Assembly (NCBI GenBank): GCA_001465935.1 | Contig: LNKV01000008.1 | Span: 550,346 to 614,345, forward strand | Direction: 5' to 3' | From: Clarireedia homoeocarpa | Lineage: Eukaryota > Ascomycota > Leotiomycetes > Helotiales > Rutstroemiaceae | DNA: 64,000 bases | In this document: in pieces, positions 22,815 to 32,771 of the stretch | Numbering within the stretch: position 1 is the stretch's first letter | How the letters are laid out: every line of letters starts with the position of its first letter | Program-made: the position numbers and the translations under genes | The notes under the pieces: model-generated | The model's input: the letters and a program-made list of their open reading frames with translations, nothing else | What the model was told of the DNA's origin: nothing | Database searches by the model: none

Positions 22815-24732
22815 TTTGAAGGTGTTTGGTGTGAAGTTGGTGGAATTTGGAGTTTGGTATGTGAAAAGTCTGTGGTATTCTGTTGTGAATGTATGATGAA
22901 GTTGATGATGGTGAAGAGAAGAAGGGAGGACTGATCTGAGAGGTTTATATAGATTTCTTCGCTCACCAAAAGCATGCTCGTCCCCATCAACTGAATAACT
23001 CCTGCCTTGGCATGTAGTAGTTGTCACTCTTTACGTGTATAGTATTACTGTCAAGCCATCGTATTACCCTCAAAGATCTACGTTGCTTTCACGTAATAAG
23101 TAAATCGGGAGAGACATTCATTCAAGCTGCTTTTGCATTGGAGTTTTCATTGAAAATGGGGTGCATAAAGGATATTGTCCCTGCAGATGACCTAGTCATG
23201 GAAGATGTATGATTAAACTATTCTGCTGCTGCTCGGATGGTACCGCGGTACACTTGTTTCAGCTAAGGTTGATTTTCGATTTACCGGAAGTGATTAGTAT
23301 ACACCAAAGTAAATTTTTTCTGAAAAGACAATCTATAAACTTTTGTTTTTCATAAAAAATTTTATTATACTGCACATAAAATCTAAACTACAAGGGTGTC
23401 CGAATTCCGAGATTTCTAGCAACTTGATCCTACCTGTTAGGCTGTTCCCTAGCGCTCCATCGTAGCGTTCTTGAAGGAGAGCATTAAGCTAGAAAATTGC
23501 TGAGCTGCACCTAATGACAAAGTGTTTCCAGCAAAGATTTTCATTGAAACTTCATAGTTTGGATTCGCCAAGGTCAGCACACCTAGCGTTGATATAAAAT
23601 TATGTAATTGTGTCTCGTCAGCCCTTCTATAAGTTATTGTAACTATAGTAAGCTTCAATCCTTGGTACTCGAGCTAAGTAGCGTATTCTACTATACCTGG
23701 GACAATCCTTAGAGCATAGCTGTATTTTGGGGTTGGTTGTTTGACTGTGATACTGTGGTACCTTAGCTTCTGAGATGCAAACATTTCACGTATATACTAT
23801 TACTTTGTCGTTGTGAATCATCTATGCAGTGGAGGCTGTATCCAGCCGTAGCGCCATCCCACTCTACCAGGCTTCCCCAGCTTCTCCTGTAAAACTTCTG
23901 TAGCTGGTACACTAATAATAAAGTCTGTCAGCATCGGCAATTTAATCCCGTTGAGATCCTTCATCTAAAATATCTGAATAAGAGCAAATGACGTAGGTAT
24001 GAGTCTACTAAGCCGGGCTGAAGAGAAAGCCATGTAGTTAAACAGTGTCTTCTAGTGTCTTCTAGCTTCTACGGCTGTGTATTCTCTATTTCTTGATTTC
24101 TCCCACCCACTTCATCGCAGTGAAACAAACGGCTTTGACTATAATAGTTACAATAGTAACTTCGACGAGATCATAAAGATCGCAGAGTGGGCGGTGTAAA
24201 ATGTGTGGCGTGAGAGAATGTACGTAGTAGTGTGCCACGCTAAAATCTGCCCACGCTGAAATGACACGACGATAGTTGGCTGCGGCGTGGGTACCGATGG
24301 GTGGGCTTTGGGACTTTTTAGTTTACCCATGGATTACCCATAGATAGGTAGAAGGTTATTCAACCCACACAAAGCTGCACAGTTCTTAAAGGGGCCTATA
24401 CAACCTACAGTATACACAAATCAAGCACCAATAGGTACACCAGCCCCACAGGTGCATCAACCTACAGGTGCATCAACCCACTAGCTATCCACCTGCCCAA
24501 TGAGTTAAAGTTACAGTCCAGATGACAGAATGATTTGAGCCAAAAGATCGAGGTTGAGTAGATGTCTATGAAGGCAATACATATGTACCTAATAATGAAA
24601 TATCAAATCTATGTAATTACAAGAAAATAAAACAGTCAGAATACATCATAACGTAAAGCCATTCCGTAAGCTGCTGTGAAAATAGTGCAGTTCATCGCCA
24701 CTTCCACCACCAATTTACAACTTTCAACGCAT
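22815..24732. other. AT-rich intergenic region
   Basis: The first 150 bases are probably the promoter of the 91-aa secreted protein. The rest shows only short frames. A 69-codon minus-strand frame at 23449-23658 has protein-like composition but no recognisable motif. Duplicated short blocks (GTGTCTTCTAGC near 24050-24070; CAACCTACAGGTGCATCAAC near 24450-24480) occur. No RNA gene is seen. Confidence 0.4.
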
Positions 24733-25887
24733 CTATTCAAAGAATTTAAAACTGTAACCTTCATTGCTGGCGTCACCCGGCACATTTTTCCGAGAATAAG
24801 TAGTTTTGCTCCACCAAACGTAGCTTCCAGAGAATATAGCCCGGTTCGCCCAGCTGTATGGAGTTCCCTTTTCGACACCATGGAACACAAAAGGAATACG
24901 ATTCGTTCCACCGGGGCTATTGTTGATTTCACCGTTGTTCAATGCAAAGGTGTGATGACCAGGCCCATCAATGTAGAGAGTTGCATCCCATCCACTCATC
25001 ATCCTGTCTTGATGTGAGCCAAAGAGGCAGCCGTTTGACTTATACCAATCCCACACATAGGTTGGGTCACCACCAGAACGAAGGCGAAGGTCTGCAAGGC
25101 AGTATTTGTTGTTCCAGCTACCGTTCGCAGAGTACACAATATGCAGTTGTCCGTTGGGGTCAATTATAGCCTCAGGGCCCTCATTGACCAGTGGACTGTC
25201 ACCTTGCTCCCAGCTTTCACGGGGCTGTGAAATTATATATCGAGCTCCTGTCGGCGTCCGTGGGTCACTCATCCGACAAATGTATAGATTTTGTTCCGAA
25301 CTACTGGCTCCTTCCCATCCAGACCAGACAAACCATCGTTGCCCTTGGAAATTGAAGAAAGTGCCATCAATAGCCCACCGATCGTCGGGCAGGGCCAGTT
25401 TTTGCTCTGATGAGTAGGGTCCGAGAGGTGTCGTGGCGCTGATCACATACATACGATGATTAGCGCCTGTGCCGGCAGAAAAGTAGATGTAAGTATTTGA
25501 TCCTTCCATAGTAATCTCAGGAGCCCAGACTTCGCCTCGGCCTGCATTATCAGACCAGACCTTGTGACCGCTGTCGGAGCCGAGACCCTCGAGTGAGGTT
25601 GCGGAATGAACCCAAATGGAAGCGCCATCTGAGCCAGTGGAATAATATGTGTCTCCAACTTTCATAATCGACGGATCAGAGCCACCTGTGATTCTTGTCG
25701 TGACTGCAGAGTTGACAAAAATAGAGAGTACAACCACAATTGCTAAGAAATTGGCCATGCAGGCTCGCGGGAACGAAATATTGGAAGACATGCCGGAAGT
25801 ACCCATTTTGGTGATAGACGTATCTTCAGATGAAAGACTTGTAGTCGTTCTTTCGCATTCATTTATTTCAAGGTCATGATTATCCAT
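24733..25887 (-). CDS. Glycoside hydrolase family 43-type enzyme
   Basis: A single exon of 384 aa. The five-bladed propeller fold of GH43 is evident, with the three acidic residues in place: the general base Asp in GGSDPSIMKVGDTYY, the pKa-modulating Asp in DRWAIDGTFF, and the general acid Glu in VNEGPEAI. Supporting blocks are AGRGEVWAPEI, TYIYFSAGTG and VWWSKTTYSRKNVPGDASNEG. Family members cut arabinan, arabinoxylan or related side chains from plant cell walls. A hydrophobic segment at residues about 44-63 (MANFLAIVVVLSIFVNSAVT) is either a signal peptide, if translation starts at Met44, or a type II anchor after a 43-residue cytosolic tail, if it starts at Met1 (25887). Met44 gives the simpler secreted enzyme of 341 aa. 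The sequence alone does not settle which start is used. Confidence 0.87.
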   Translation of the reverse strand: MDNHDLEINECERTTTSLSSEDTSITKMGTSGMSSNISFPRACMANFLAIVVVLSIFVNSAVTTRITGGSDPSIMKVGDTYYSTGSDGASIWVHSATSLEGLGSDSGHKVWSDNAGRGEVWAPEITMEGSNTYIYFSAGTGANHRMYVISATTPLGPYSSEQKLALPDDRWAIDGTFFNFQGQRWFVWSGWEGASSSEQNLYICRMSDPRTPTGARYIISQPRESWEQGDSPLVNEGPEAIIDPNGQLHIVYSANGSWNNKYCLADLRLRSGGDPTYVWDWYKSNGCLFGSHQDRMMSGWDATLYIDGPGHHTFALNNGEINNSPGGTNRIPFVFHGVEKGTPYSWANRAIFSGSYVWWSKTTYSRKNVPGDASNEGYSFKFFE

Positions 25888-26747
25888 ATATATTCGACAG
25901 AACGATACAGTGTCGTGTATTGCGTGCTCGTCTCCAGGTCTCCAGGTCTCCAGAACTAGCTAGCCAAGGCATCCTTCTACGTACCTGCGCTTTCTTAAGG
26001 TAGGCATGTTACTTTATTCGACGATCCTTCACATTACTGGTTACTTTGTGCTTCAGGATTTGAGGCTTAGCTGATGAAAGAAAATCTTGAGAGATTAAGA
26101 GCCCGATTGCAGCTTCTATATCGGGAACCATGATGTCAGCTCACAGCTTGGCTGTCTCTTGTAATCTTAACCTTACAACATCTGAAAGTTAAGACAAGAC
26201 TCCAAGTTTCTTAGCAACTATCCGAATCCAAAATTTGAGGAATGTAGTTTTAGAAATTAGCATGAAAGATAGCGGTAACAATGATTTAAAAAGTGAAAGA
26301 ATACGTTGTCATGTTTGCAATCTGGGTCCAGCTTGAGGCCTCCAAGCATCAAAATCTCAATTCACGCATACCGCGGCTGTGTTGTTCTGTGCTCCACTCT
26401 TGGCAACCGAGTAGGAATCAGAACCTCGTTGGCCCACTACTTGTACGTCAAGCCATCCTCATTTTAACTTATGTCAAATGAGCTAAAGTTGATGTCAAAA
26501 TAAGGTATTAATGTGTCACAGCTTTACGAAAGAGTGTAGATCAAGGGATCTGGATCGCATGCCCGCGAATGGCATTGGTTACAAAGGACGAGTCAGTCAT
26601 GCACATTGATCCACTAGGGATACAGAGATACAGATACCGGTAAGTCAGCGGAAGCAACAAAGCCCCAAAGCACCAGATGGGCTTTTCCGCCTTGCAAGCA
26701 AATGTGACCTTAATCTTAACCTTATGTCCGATTCGTGGGGAAGTACC
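25888..26747. other. Intergenic region, no gene seen
   Basis: The first few hundred bases should contain the GH43 promoter. Nothing else is recognisable. Confidence 0.35.
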
Positions 26748-27540
26748 CTAAATAGGATAGCTCAGGGGCATGGAATTTGATTGCGGGTGCCACGCCACAT
26801 CTCGGCGTTGTTGCTGATTTCTGGCTAATAACCCTATCGCTACTGAAATATGATCGTGAGCTTCTGCTTTACAAATATCCAAGACGACTCCCATTACCCT
26901 ACCCGCCATCTCGTCCATCATCAGCACGAATGCGAATACATACATGATGGCGGACCATTTTGCCAAACTGCGTTGAAGTATACTCCACGGAACACCATCT
27001 CTAGAGGGCCCCACTAACTTGACGGGCAGTGTAATGGTAAGCCAAGCTCATAAAATTCTCTTGCCAGATTGGAAAAGGATCTAGTCCCGCTGTGGCGAAC
27101 GACCGATGTTGAAAGCATATCGACGTTCTTGCTCTCTGCGTAAGAGACCGTGTCCATTTTCACAGTTAGTCAAAGGTCGATTTCTGCAATCGCGGAGTGT
27201 GGATAACGGAGATGTCCCAGTAATGCCAACGCAAGATCTCCGCCTGCAAAGTCACCGCCAATCACGACGTTCTCCGGCAGACACCCACCCGCAAGGATAA
27301 ACTGCAGAGTCCCAACTGCTTGTTTCAATTGAGTAGGGAAGCACGCCCTATGAATTAAGTCGTACTTGAGGATTCTAGCATAGAGCTTAGAGTCCTTCGC
27401 GTGGTACAGCTTTGATGTGTTGCAAGCCCAAATCAATATGTTCTGTCCTTAATGATTCTGCATAACCTCCACCGTGGAACAATAAGAGTACCTTGGCATC
27501 TTAATCGATTGAGAACAGATTGGTTGCTATTGGATGGAAC
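26748..27540 (-). pseudogene. Decayed alpha/beta-hydrolase (HSL/Say1-like) gene
   Basis: On the minus strand, fragments of a hormone-sensitive-lipase-type alpha/beta-hydrolase are in the right order. The oxyanion motif HGGGY lies near 27470. PTQLKQAVGTLQFIL and the nucleophile elbow, here GGDFAGGD, lie near 27330-27230. LALALLGHLRYPHS follows. A C-terminal stretch with the triad-type His (KAEAHDHISVAIG) lies near 26850. The nucleophile Ser of GGDSAGG is Phe, which is explained by a single C-to-T change (TCC to TTC). Stops and frame changes separate the blocks, so the gene is dead. Confidence 0.75.
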
Positions 27541-27739
27541 ATGCTTCGTACCGCCAGATTCGTTTAATTTTGAAGACTGAACCCCCAGCATTTTCGTGTT
27601 TTTTTGCCCAGTTCACAGATTTACCATTCAGCGGGCTATACCATCAAACGGGCCAAATTAATTGACAACCAACTATTATAATTCTTTCAAAAGAAGCTAG
27701 AACTATTCTATAATATAAAGGAAATATAGTACGATGAGG

Positions 27740-27923
27740 ATTAGATCTTATTCTAGAAAAGAGTAATAAAAGTGAGAATCAACCCGTAGAGGTAACAGAA
27801 GAAAGAGTAACTCAACCGGAAACATCAAGTTCTCGGTACTATAGTAAGTGTCGTAAACCTAGGCATAACATAAGAACTTGCCCAAATATAAATATAAACC
27901 CAGAAATATTAAATTCTGAATAG
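27740..27923 (+). mobile_element. Remnant C-terminus of a pogo/Fot1-like transposase
   Basis: The plus strand reads ERVTQPETSSSRYYSKCRKP, then RHNIRTCPN..., up to a stop at 27921-27923. The CxxP, H, C arrangement after a Ser/Glu-rich linker matches the zinc-knuckle-like tail found at the end of many fungal Tc1/mariner-pogo (Fot1-type) transposases. Only this tail remains, and upstream frames are full of stops. Surrounding DNA is AT-rich, consistent with mutation decay. Confidence 0.55.
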
Positions 27924-28310
27924 CTTTGATAAAAATACTTTACTGTGGTGGATTAATCCTTATTTGAAGTGAAAAGGAGGGTAAAAATGGCCTGTTTGAT
28001 GGTGTGGCTCGCTTAATGGCAAATCACGTTATGAAATGTTTGATTTTTGAATCTCGAGTGGCGTAAAATTAGTTACAGTAGGAAGGTGCGGACGATCGCA
28101 GCCGTACACATATGGACAAAAGGGCAACCCTCGTTCAAGTGAGCGAATGTGCATCAAACATTGACCATGAGGTGGGTGATATGGAACTAATTTATCCATT
28201 TTACTACTTTGTACACGTCAAACCTCTTGCTCTCTGGTGGCCTACACTACGTACAACTTCCTACTACTTCCATAACAAGCACAAAGAGTTCAAGTATCGT
28301 CAGCTTGGTC

Positions 28311-28685
28311 ATGGTCGGCTGGGATTCCATGATTTCCAGGGGAATAATTACAGGCCGTGAATGGGACTTGGTGCCTCGAAGAATCGAGGTTCAGGCTTGC
28401 AAGACGATTGAAGATTGGATTTGGAGCAAACCAAACTCGGATCAGATGCCTGAAAGTCTAAGAGGCTATACGTATATCCACGGCATGGAATATCCAAGTG
28501 CGGATTCCTGTAGATCGTTTTCACCTAGTGCTTCGGAAATCTTCCGCAGCTTGGTGGTGAGTATGAATCGAGGGTTTTATATATTTAATTTACCTTCAGA
28601 GCGCGAGCTCCAATGCGGAATGTCGAGTCTATGCTCTATATTCGAAGTCGAAGCCGAGTTGATTGCCTGCATGTTGGTAAAGTAG
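28311..28685 (+). CDS. Hypothetical protein, 124 aa, uncertain
   Basis: An open frame starting at an ATG at 28311 (MVGWDSMISRG). It encodes a soluble, moderately acidic product (EVQACKTIEDWIW, SADSCRSFSPSASEIFRSL) with six cysteines and no signal peptide. I recognise no domain. It lies among pseudogenes, so it may itself be a gene remnant. Confidence 0.3.
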   Translation: MVGWDSMISRGIITGREWDLVPRRIEVQACKTIEDWIWSKPNSDQMPESLRGYTYIHGMEYPSADSCRSFSPSASEIFRSLVVSMNRGFYIFNLPSERELQCGMSSLCSIFEVEAELIACMLVK

Positions 28686-29072
28686 AGAGCCATAATCATC
28701 GCATTGTAATACGCGAAGAGTTATAGATAGACCTGATGACTATGCTGTTCAGGAAAAAAATCTTGAGTTGATATATCATGGTTCCTCTCGCAGTACTTTC
28801 GCATTACTAGAAGCTGATTCATAATCCCATTATAGAGTGTGCAGCCCAATACCGCACGACTGTGATAATACCTGTGATGATATTCGCATTGCTTGGCATA
28901 CTTTTGGAGACGAGCGATTTTCCGGTACAAATGTCTCACGATAATTGGACAGCAGACGTCATTTGGAATGTCGATAAAAAGATTGTTTTAGTCACAGGAG
29001 GTAGCAGCGGGATTGGTGATAGTGTAGCTCAGTAGCTGCTCGAAAAGAATTATATGACAACTATCATCGTTG

Positions 29073-29080
29073 TGGATTAC
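29073..29080. repeat. Left 8-bp target-site duplication
   Basis: TGGATTAC directly precedes the left end of the inserted element and is repeated perfectly after its right end at 29975-29982. Confidence 0.85.
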
Positions 29081-29974
29081 CAGGCTGCGCAAACAGTTAA
29101 CCGTGGGAATTCCATGGTATTGCCTAGACAATCAGCGGATTAATCCGTTGCGCAGCAGATAATAGTAATTCTCAGATAGTACTACTGCGGTTAATCCGCG
29201 GATATCCGTCGATCCGTGGATACTCCGCTAATCCGCGGATCTTTGAGGCTATTCGCAAATAAGTGGAGATTTAGAGCCCAAAACCCTTAAGTCTGAGGCT
29301 TAAAACCTTCAATTTAAGGATATACTTTTTATACTAATACTTATACTAGTTATACATTTATTTAGTAGTTTATACAGAGATTTATTTATACACTTTTATA
29401 CACTTTTATGTATACAAATTATCCGTAAATCTGCGGAGCGGATTATGAATTTGAAACGGGACCTGCGGATTGCTCCAAGGTAGAGGATGGGATCTGGTAC
29501 CTCCGAGGGGGACTATTTTTCCATAGCCCTATGGGGGTATCCGATAGACCTATACAAACTAACTAGGAATAGGAATAGGTGTGATGGAGAGTATAGTAAG
29601 AATAGTATTAAGAAGTAAATGCAACTGCAAGTGCAACTACAAGTGCAAGTTGTATATGGAAGAGAGAAAGTATAGCTAAAATCATTGTATCAGCTACGAA
29701 GCAAGGGAGAGACAGTAGCGCCGATATGGTTGCCTACGAAGTAAGTGAGATATATTGACGCCGATGTGGCGGTTTGGCGTTGATGGCGGCGGCATGGCTT
29801 GGCGGCGGCATGGCTTAAAAAGCACTCCCATAGACTTATAGTAAGGTAATTTTACGAATGGTCTATAGGATATCCCATAGGGCTATGGGAAAATAGTCCC
29901 CTTGGAGGTACCAGATTCACGGAGCGGAGCAGTTTACGGATATCCGCGAATACGGTTTTTTTCTGCGCAGCCTA
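29081..29974. mobile_element. Non-autonomous hAT-like DNA element, 894 bp
   Basis: The ends are inverted repeats: the left begins CAGGCTGCGCAAACAG and the right, reverse-complemented, begins TAGGCTGCGCAGAAAA, with a shared AACCGT a little further in. A perfect 8-bp target duplication (TGGATTAC) flanks it. Eight-base duplications with short terminal repeats starting CA/TA-G are typical of the hAT superfamily. It has no transposase frame, so it must have been moved by an enzyme encoded elsewhere. The subterminal regions contain many copies of CCGCGGAT-like words (29150-29250 and 29935-29950), as hAT transposase-binding regions often do. It lies inside the SDR pseudogene. Confidence 0.8.
29492..29917. 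mobile_element. Nested inverted-repeat element (MITE-like), 426 bp
   Basis: Imperfect inverted repeats of about 60 bp bound this segment: ATCTGGTACCTCC...CCATAGCCCTATGGG at 29492-29553 and its reverse complement at 29858-29917. Each arm also contains a small palindrome (CCCATAGGGCTATGGG type). It has no coding capacity. I could not find a clear target duplication beside it, so whether it jumped into the hAT-like element or is part of it is open. Confidence 0.7.
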
Positions 29975-29982
29975 TGGATTAC
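29975..29982. repeat. Right 8-bp target-site duplication
   Basis: Perfect second copy of TGGATTAC following the right terminal repeat. Confidence 0.85.
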
Positions 29983-30400
29983 TCCCCCTCGTCTGGACTC
30001 CGAATGCTACATGTATAGTAACCTACTATTAATCCAGCGTTAGTAAATCCGAAGAAATAAAATCAGTTTTCTAGAGGGTTCGGGAAAGTCGAAGATATTG
30101 GCGATCTAAACCATACTTTTCAACGATGCTGAATTAACCGCGGGAGAGATTGGTGGAGGTTTCATATGCAGATGTGGAAGTGAATTTCAGAACAAACATC
30201 ATCGCACCTTTTTGGTCACGAAGAAACTCATTTCAACTATAATTTGAAAAAATCATAGCTGCCTTATAAATGAGCGCTATCATCCCACCTGCGGGGTTAG
30301 TGGGCATGCAGACACCAAAGCTGGATTATCTGCATTACATCAGGTTAGGAGCCTGATGAATACCATGAGATCTGTGCTGATTTTCCCCCCTATTAGGTAC

Positions 30401-31559
30401 TGACACAGGAGCTGAAGTTCAAGCACAAGGCTCCTAAGATACGTCTATCACTGGCCATTCTCAGCTTCGTGCAGACACTGGTGTTTTATGGCAAGACGAA
30501 TCAATTCTCGTTCTTGGATTCACTAATGCATGTTGAAAGTGTAGGTGAGAGAATTGTGAGTGCCCTACCTTCAGGTTCGGGTCAAATATATAATATATAT
30601 ATATACATATATGCAGGGCATCATGAGGCTTGTTTTTTGTATTTTGAGTAGCTCTATCTACGTCCGCGTGATCATGAAGTAAGATAGTCATGAAATATCG
30701 CAGCATTCCTCTTCTGAATGTATGAGTCGTATGATTGCCGATGGTACTGGAAACTAGAGGTGGGCTACACAAGAGATTGATAAAAGCTATGGGAGTTGAA
30801 ATAATAAGTGACAATCTTTAAGGCACTGTCAGTGAAGTTTTATACCTATACCAAACCCTATTGTAGGAGGATTCACTTGCCCCCTACAACCAGCTCTGTA
30901 ACTTATACTATTTTTCCTGTCCTTTCAAATCAAGGTATCTCCCAAAAAAGAATAGGGACAAATTCAATGAAAATAACTCGCATATGAATTCGCGGATGAA
31001 ACCCGATGCCTCGGCCTGCACTGGTACATCCTTTGCGATGTGAAGTGGGATAAAAGCAGAGCAGTGATAGGTAATAAAAGATGGGTCATTGCATTTTCAG
31101 AGACGGCGGTGCCATCAGCCCTTAGCCATAGCCTATAGGCCAGAGACCCAGCCCTAGCCTCTTATTGTTACACTTACTCACCCAGATAAAGCAGTCCTTG
31201 ATATGGTTCAGTAATAAATTGTTCATTTCGTATGTCACCTTCAACAATCAAATGTTTTGAAAAGAAACATGGCTAACGTGGCAAAGATAGGGAGAGAATG
31301 ATACAACTCTCAAAAATGAAGACTGCTCAAAGTTGAATCTCGAGGCGGCTTTTTTACATCGAAATCTTCCCCATACGAGACAAGGCGTATGTTGTCATTG
31401 TTCCGAGGACATGGCAAAACGGACGATGATACAGCGAAAGTCATTTTAAGACCCAGGCTCATGGACAGACTCACATATATATGCAGACTGAGCCAATCTG
31501 CCAGAAACCTCAGGAAATCTACTATGGCCAGAAAAAGATTTTTCGCACACTTTTTCAAA
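30401..31559. other. Intergenic region, no gene seen
   Basis: Only short frames are present. A TATATA/ATATAT run occurs near 30587-30612 and some direct repeats near 31120-31160 (AGCCCTAGCC-type). Nothing is assignable. Confidence 0.35.
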
Positions 31560-31930
31560 TATCCATCACCCCTATGCTATGCAAGCAAAGTCGGCTTTCC
31601 TCGAAGTGTTAAAGTTCTTTATCGGTAAAGGTACCGATGTCAAAACCACTGGCAGACACCCTAACAACGCCCTGCACGAAGTCCGCTTCAAGGTTACCTC
31701 AAGACTGTACAGTTATTGATCGATAAAGGCGCTAAGGTAAATGCAGCTAATATATTTCTACTATAAATTTTCAGCAGACCGTTTCCGCCACAAGGGGTAT
31801 GGGAATCTTCTACCTTTGGGTCGACTCTCTATGCATTGTACAAAATTTACCGTCAGACTGGGAACAGAAAGCCAGCACGATGGTTCAAATATATGCCCAT
31901 GCTACTGGCGTTATTTGGGCGACTGCCTCA
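31560..31930 (+). pseudogene. Ankyrin-repeat gene remnant
   Basis: Ankyrin repeat consensus is readable in shifting frames: ASKVGFLEV, FFIGKGTDVKTTGRHPNNAL, and GYLKTVQLLIDKGAKVNA. The last piece matches the helix-loop-helix part of the repeat and the usual K-G-A-x-V-N-A junction. Frame changes and stops break it within each repeat. In fungi such repeats often come from NLR-type or HET-related proteins, but no upstream domain remains to show this. Confidence 0.65.
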
Positions 31931-32771
31931 GCTGGCTTCAGGGGCGGCTGTTTCTAAGATAAAAATAGGGCTCGGCCTACTATGCCCATGAGTATCCTTG
32001 CTAAAACCCCAGCACATACAACAGCGCTCGACGTATGCACCTCTGGTTCAGAAAACAGGAGTATCGACGACCTGTCCAATACCCACTCGAACTGAGCACT
32101 CATCTCCCAGCGTGCTTGGACGTTCTAAGAGCACGCTCTGGCATCGCGGGCTGTGCACTTTGCACGGTTATAGCCCCATTTGAGTGAAATGCTTTCCGCA
32201 TCTCCGAATTTGACCTCGTGGGAGCAGTATACCTAGGTAAATAATATGTGTGTAGTGATGGGGGCGATACGCACTCACTCTGATTACGCCGCACTTATGA
32301 GCATCGACGGCGGGCTGGTTGCAGGGACTTCAACATAATCGAATTAGCCTCTTCCTCTAAACTGCTATCATCAGCAGTTTCATCAGCACTAACAACCATC
32401 TCAGCTCTCTAGAGTATTCTCCCCTCCAAACTTAACCCCGCAAAACCCGATGGTTCGGGGAACCACTATACAAGTGCGAGGATCTTATTTCAACTCAGAT
32501 ATGACTTGATCATGGAAACTTTTGGGGCTTGTAGAAAGGATGAATAACAGCTTTAATCGAATCATTTTCTACGACTTCTGTCCTTACGGCAGTGTATGTG
32601 TTACGTGTCAAGGTAAGGAAACCCAGAATTGCAATATCAAACTTCGCACCCTTAGACCCGTCTAAGTAATATGAATAAAATGCGTGAACATTGCCAATCA
32701 CATATCAAGCAGCTTGCTCTTATACCATTTGCTGCAGCACCCCTATTTCGACTAATTTCGAGTTGTCATGT
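31931..32771. other. Intergenic region, no gene seen
   Basis: I see no assignable coding sequence. The last part should contain the 3' end of the alpha-galactosidase gene. Confidence 0.35.

Larger units (their letters stand above)
28946..30400 (+). pseudogene. Short-chain dehydrogenase (SDR) gene broken by a transposon
   Basis: The N-terminal Rossmann segment is clear: VDKKIVLVTGGSSGIGDSVA, with the TGxxxGxG nucleotide-binding motif, then a stop where the helix continues (Q*LLEKNY) and the second strand (TTIIVVDY). At that point an 894-bp element is inserted (29081-29974). Removing it and one copy of the target duplication restores the frame VVDYSPSSGLRM before further stops. Later SDR-like pieces (AIIPP..., LSALHQVRSLM) are seen around 30270-30360. 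The gene is dead from point stops as well as from the insertion. Confidence 0.75.

Noticed and set aside
23449..23658. 69-codon minus-strand frame
   Set aside because: Protein-like composition but no motif, start context or partner exon; left as unassigned.
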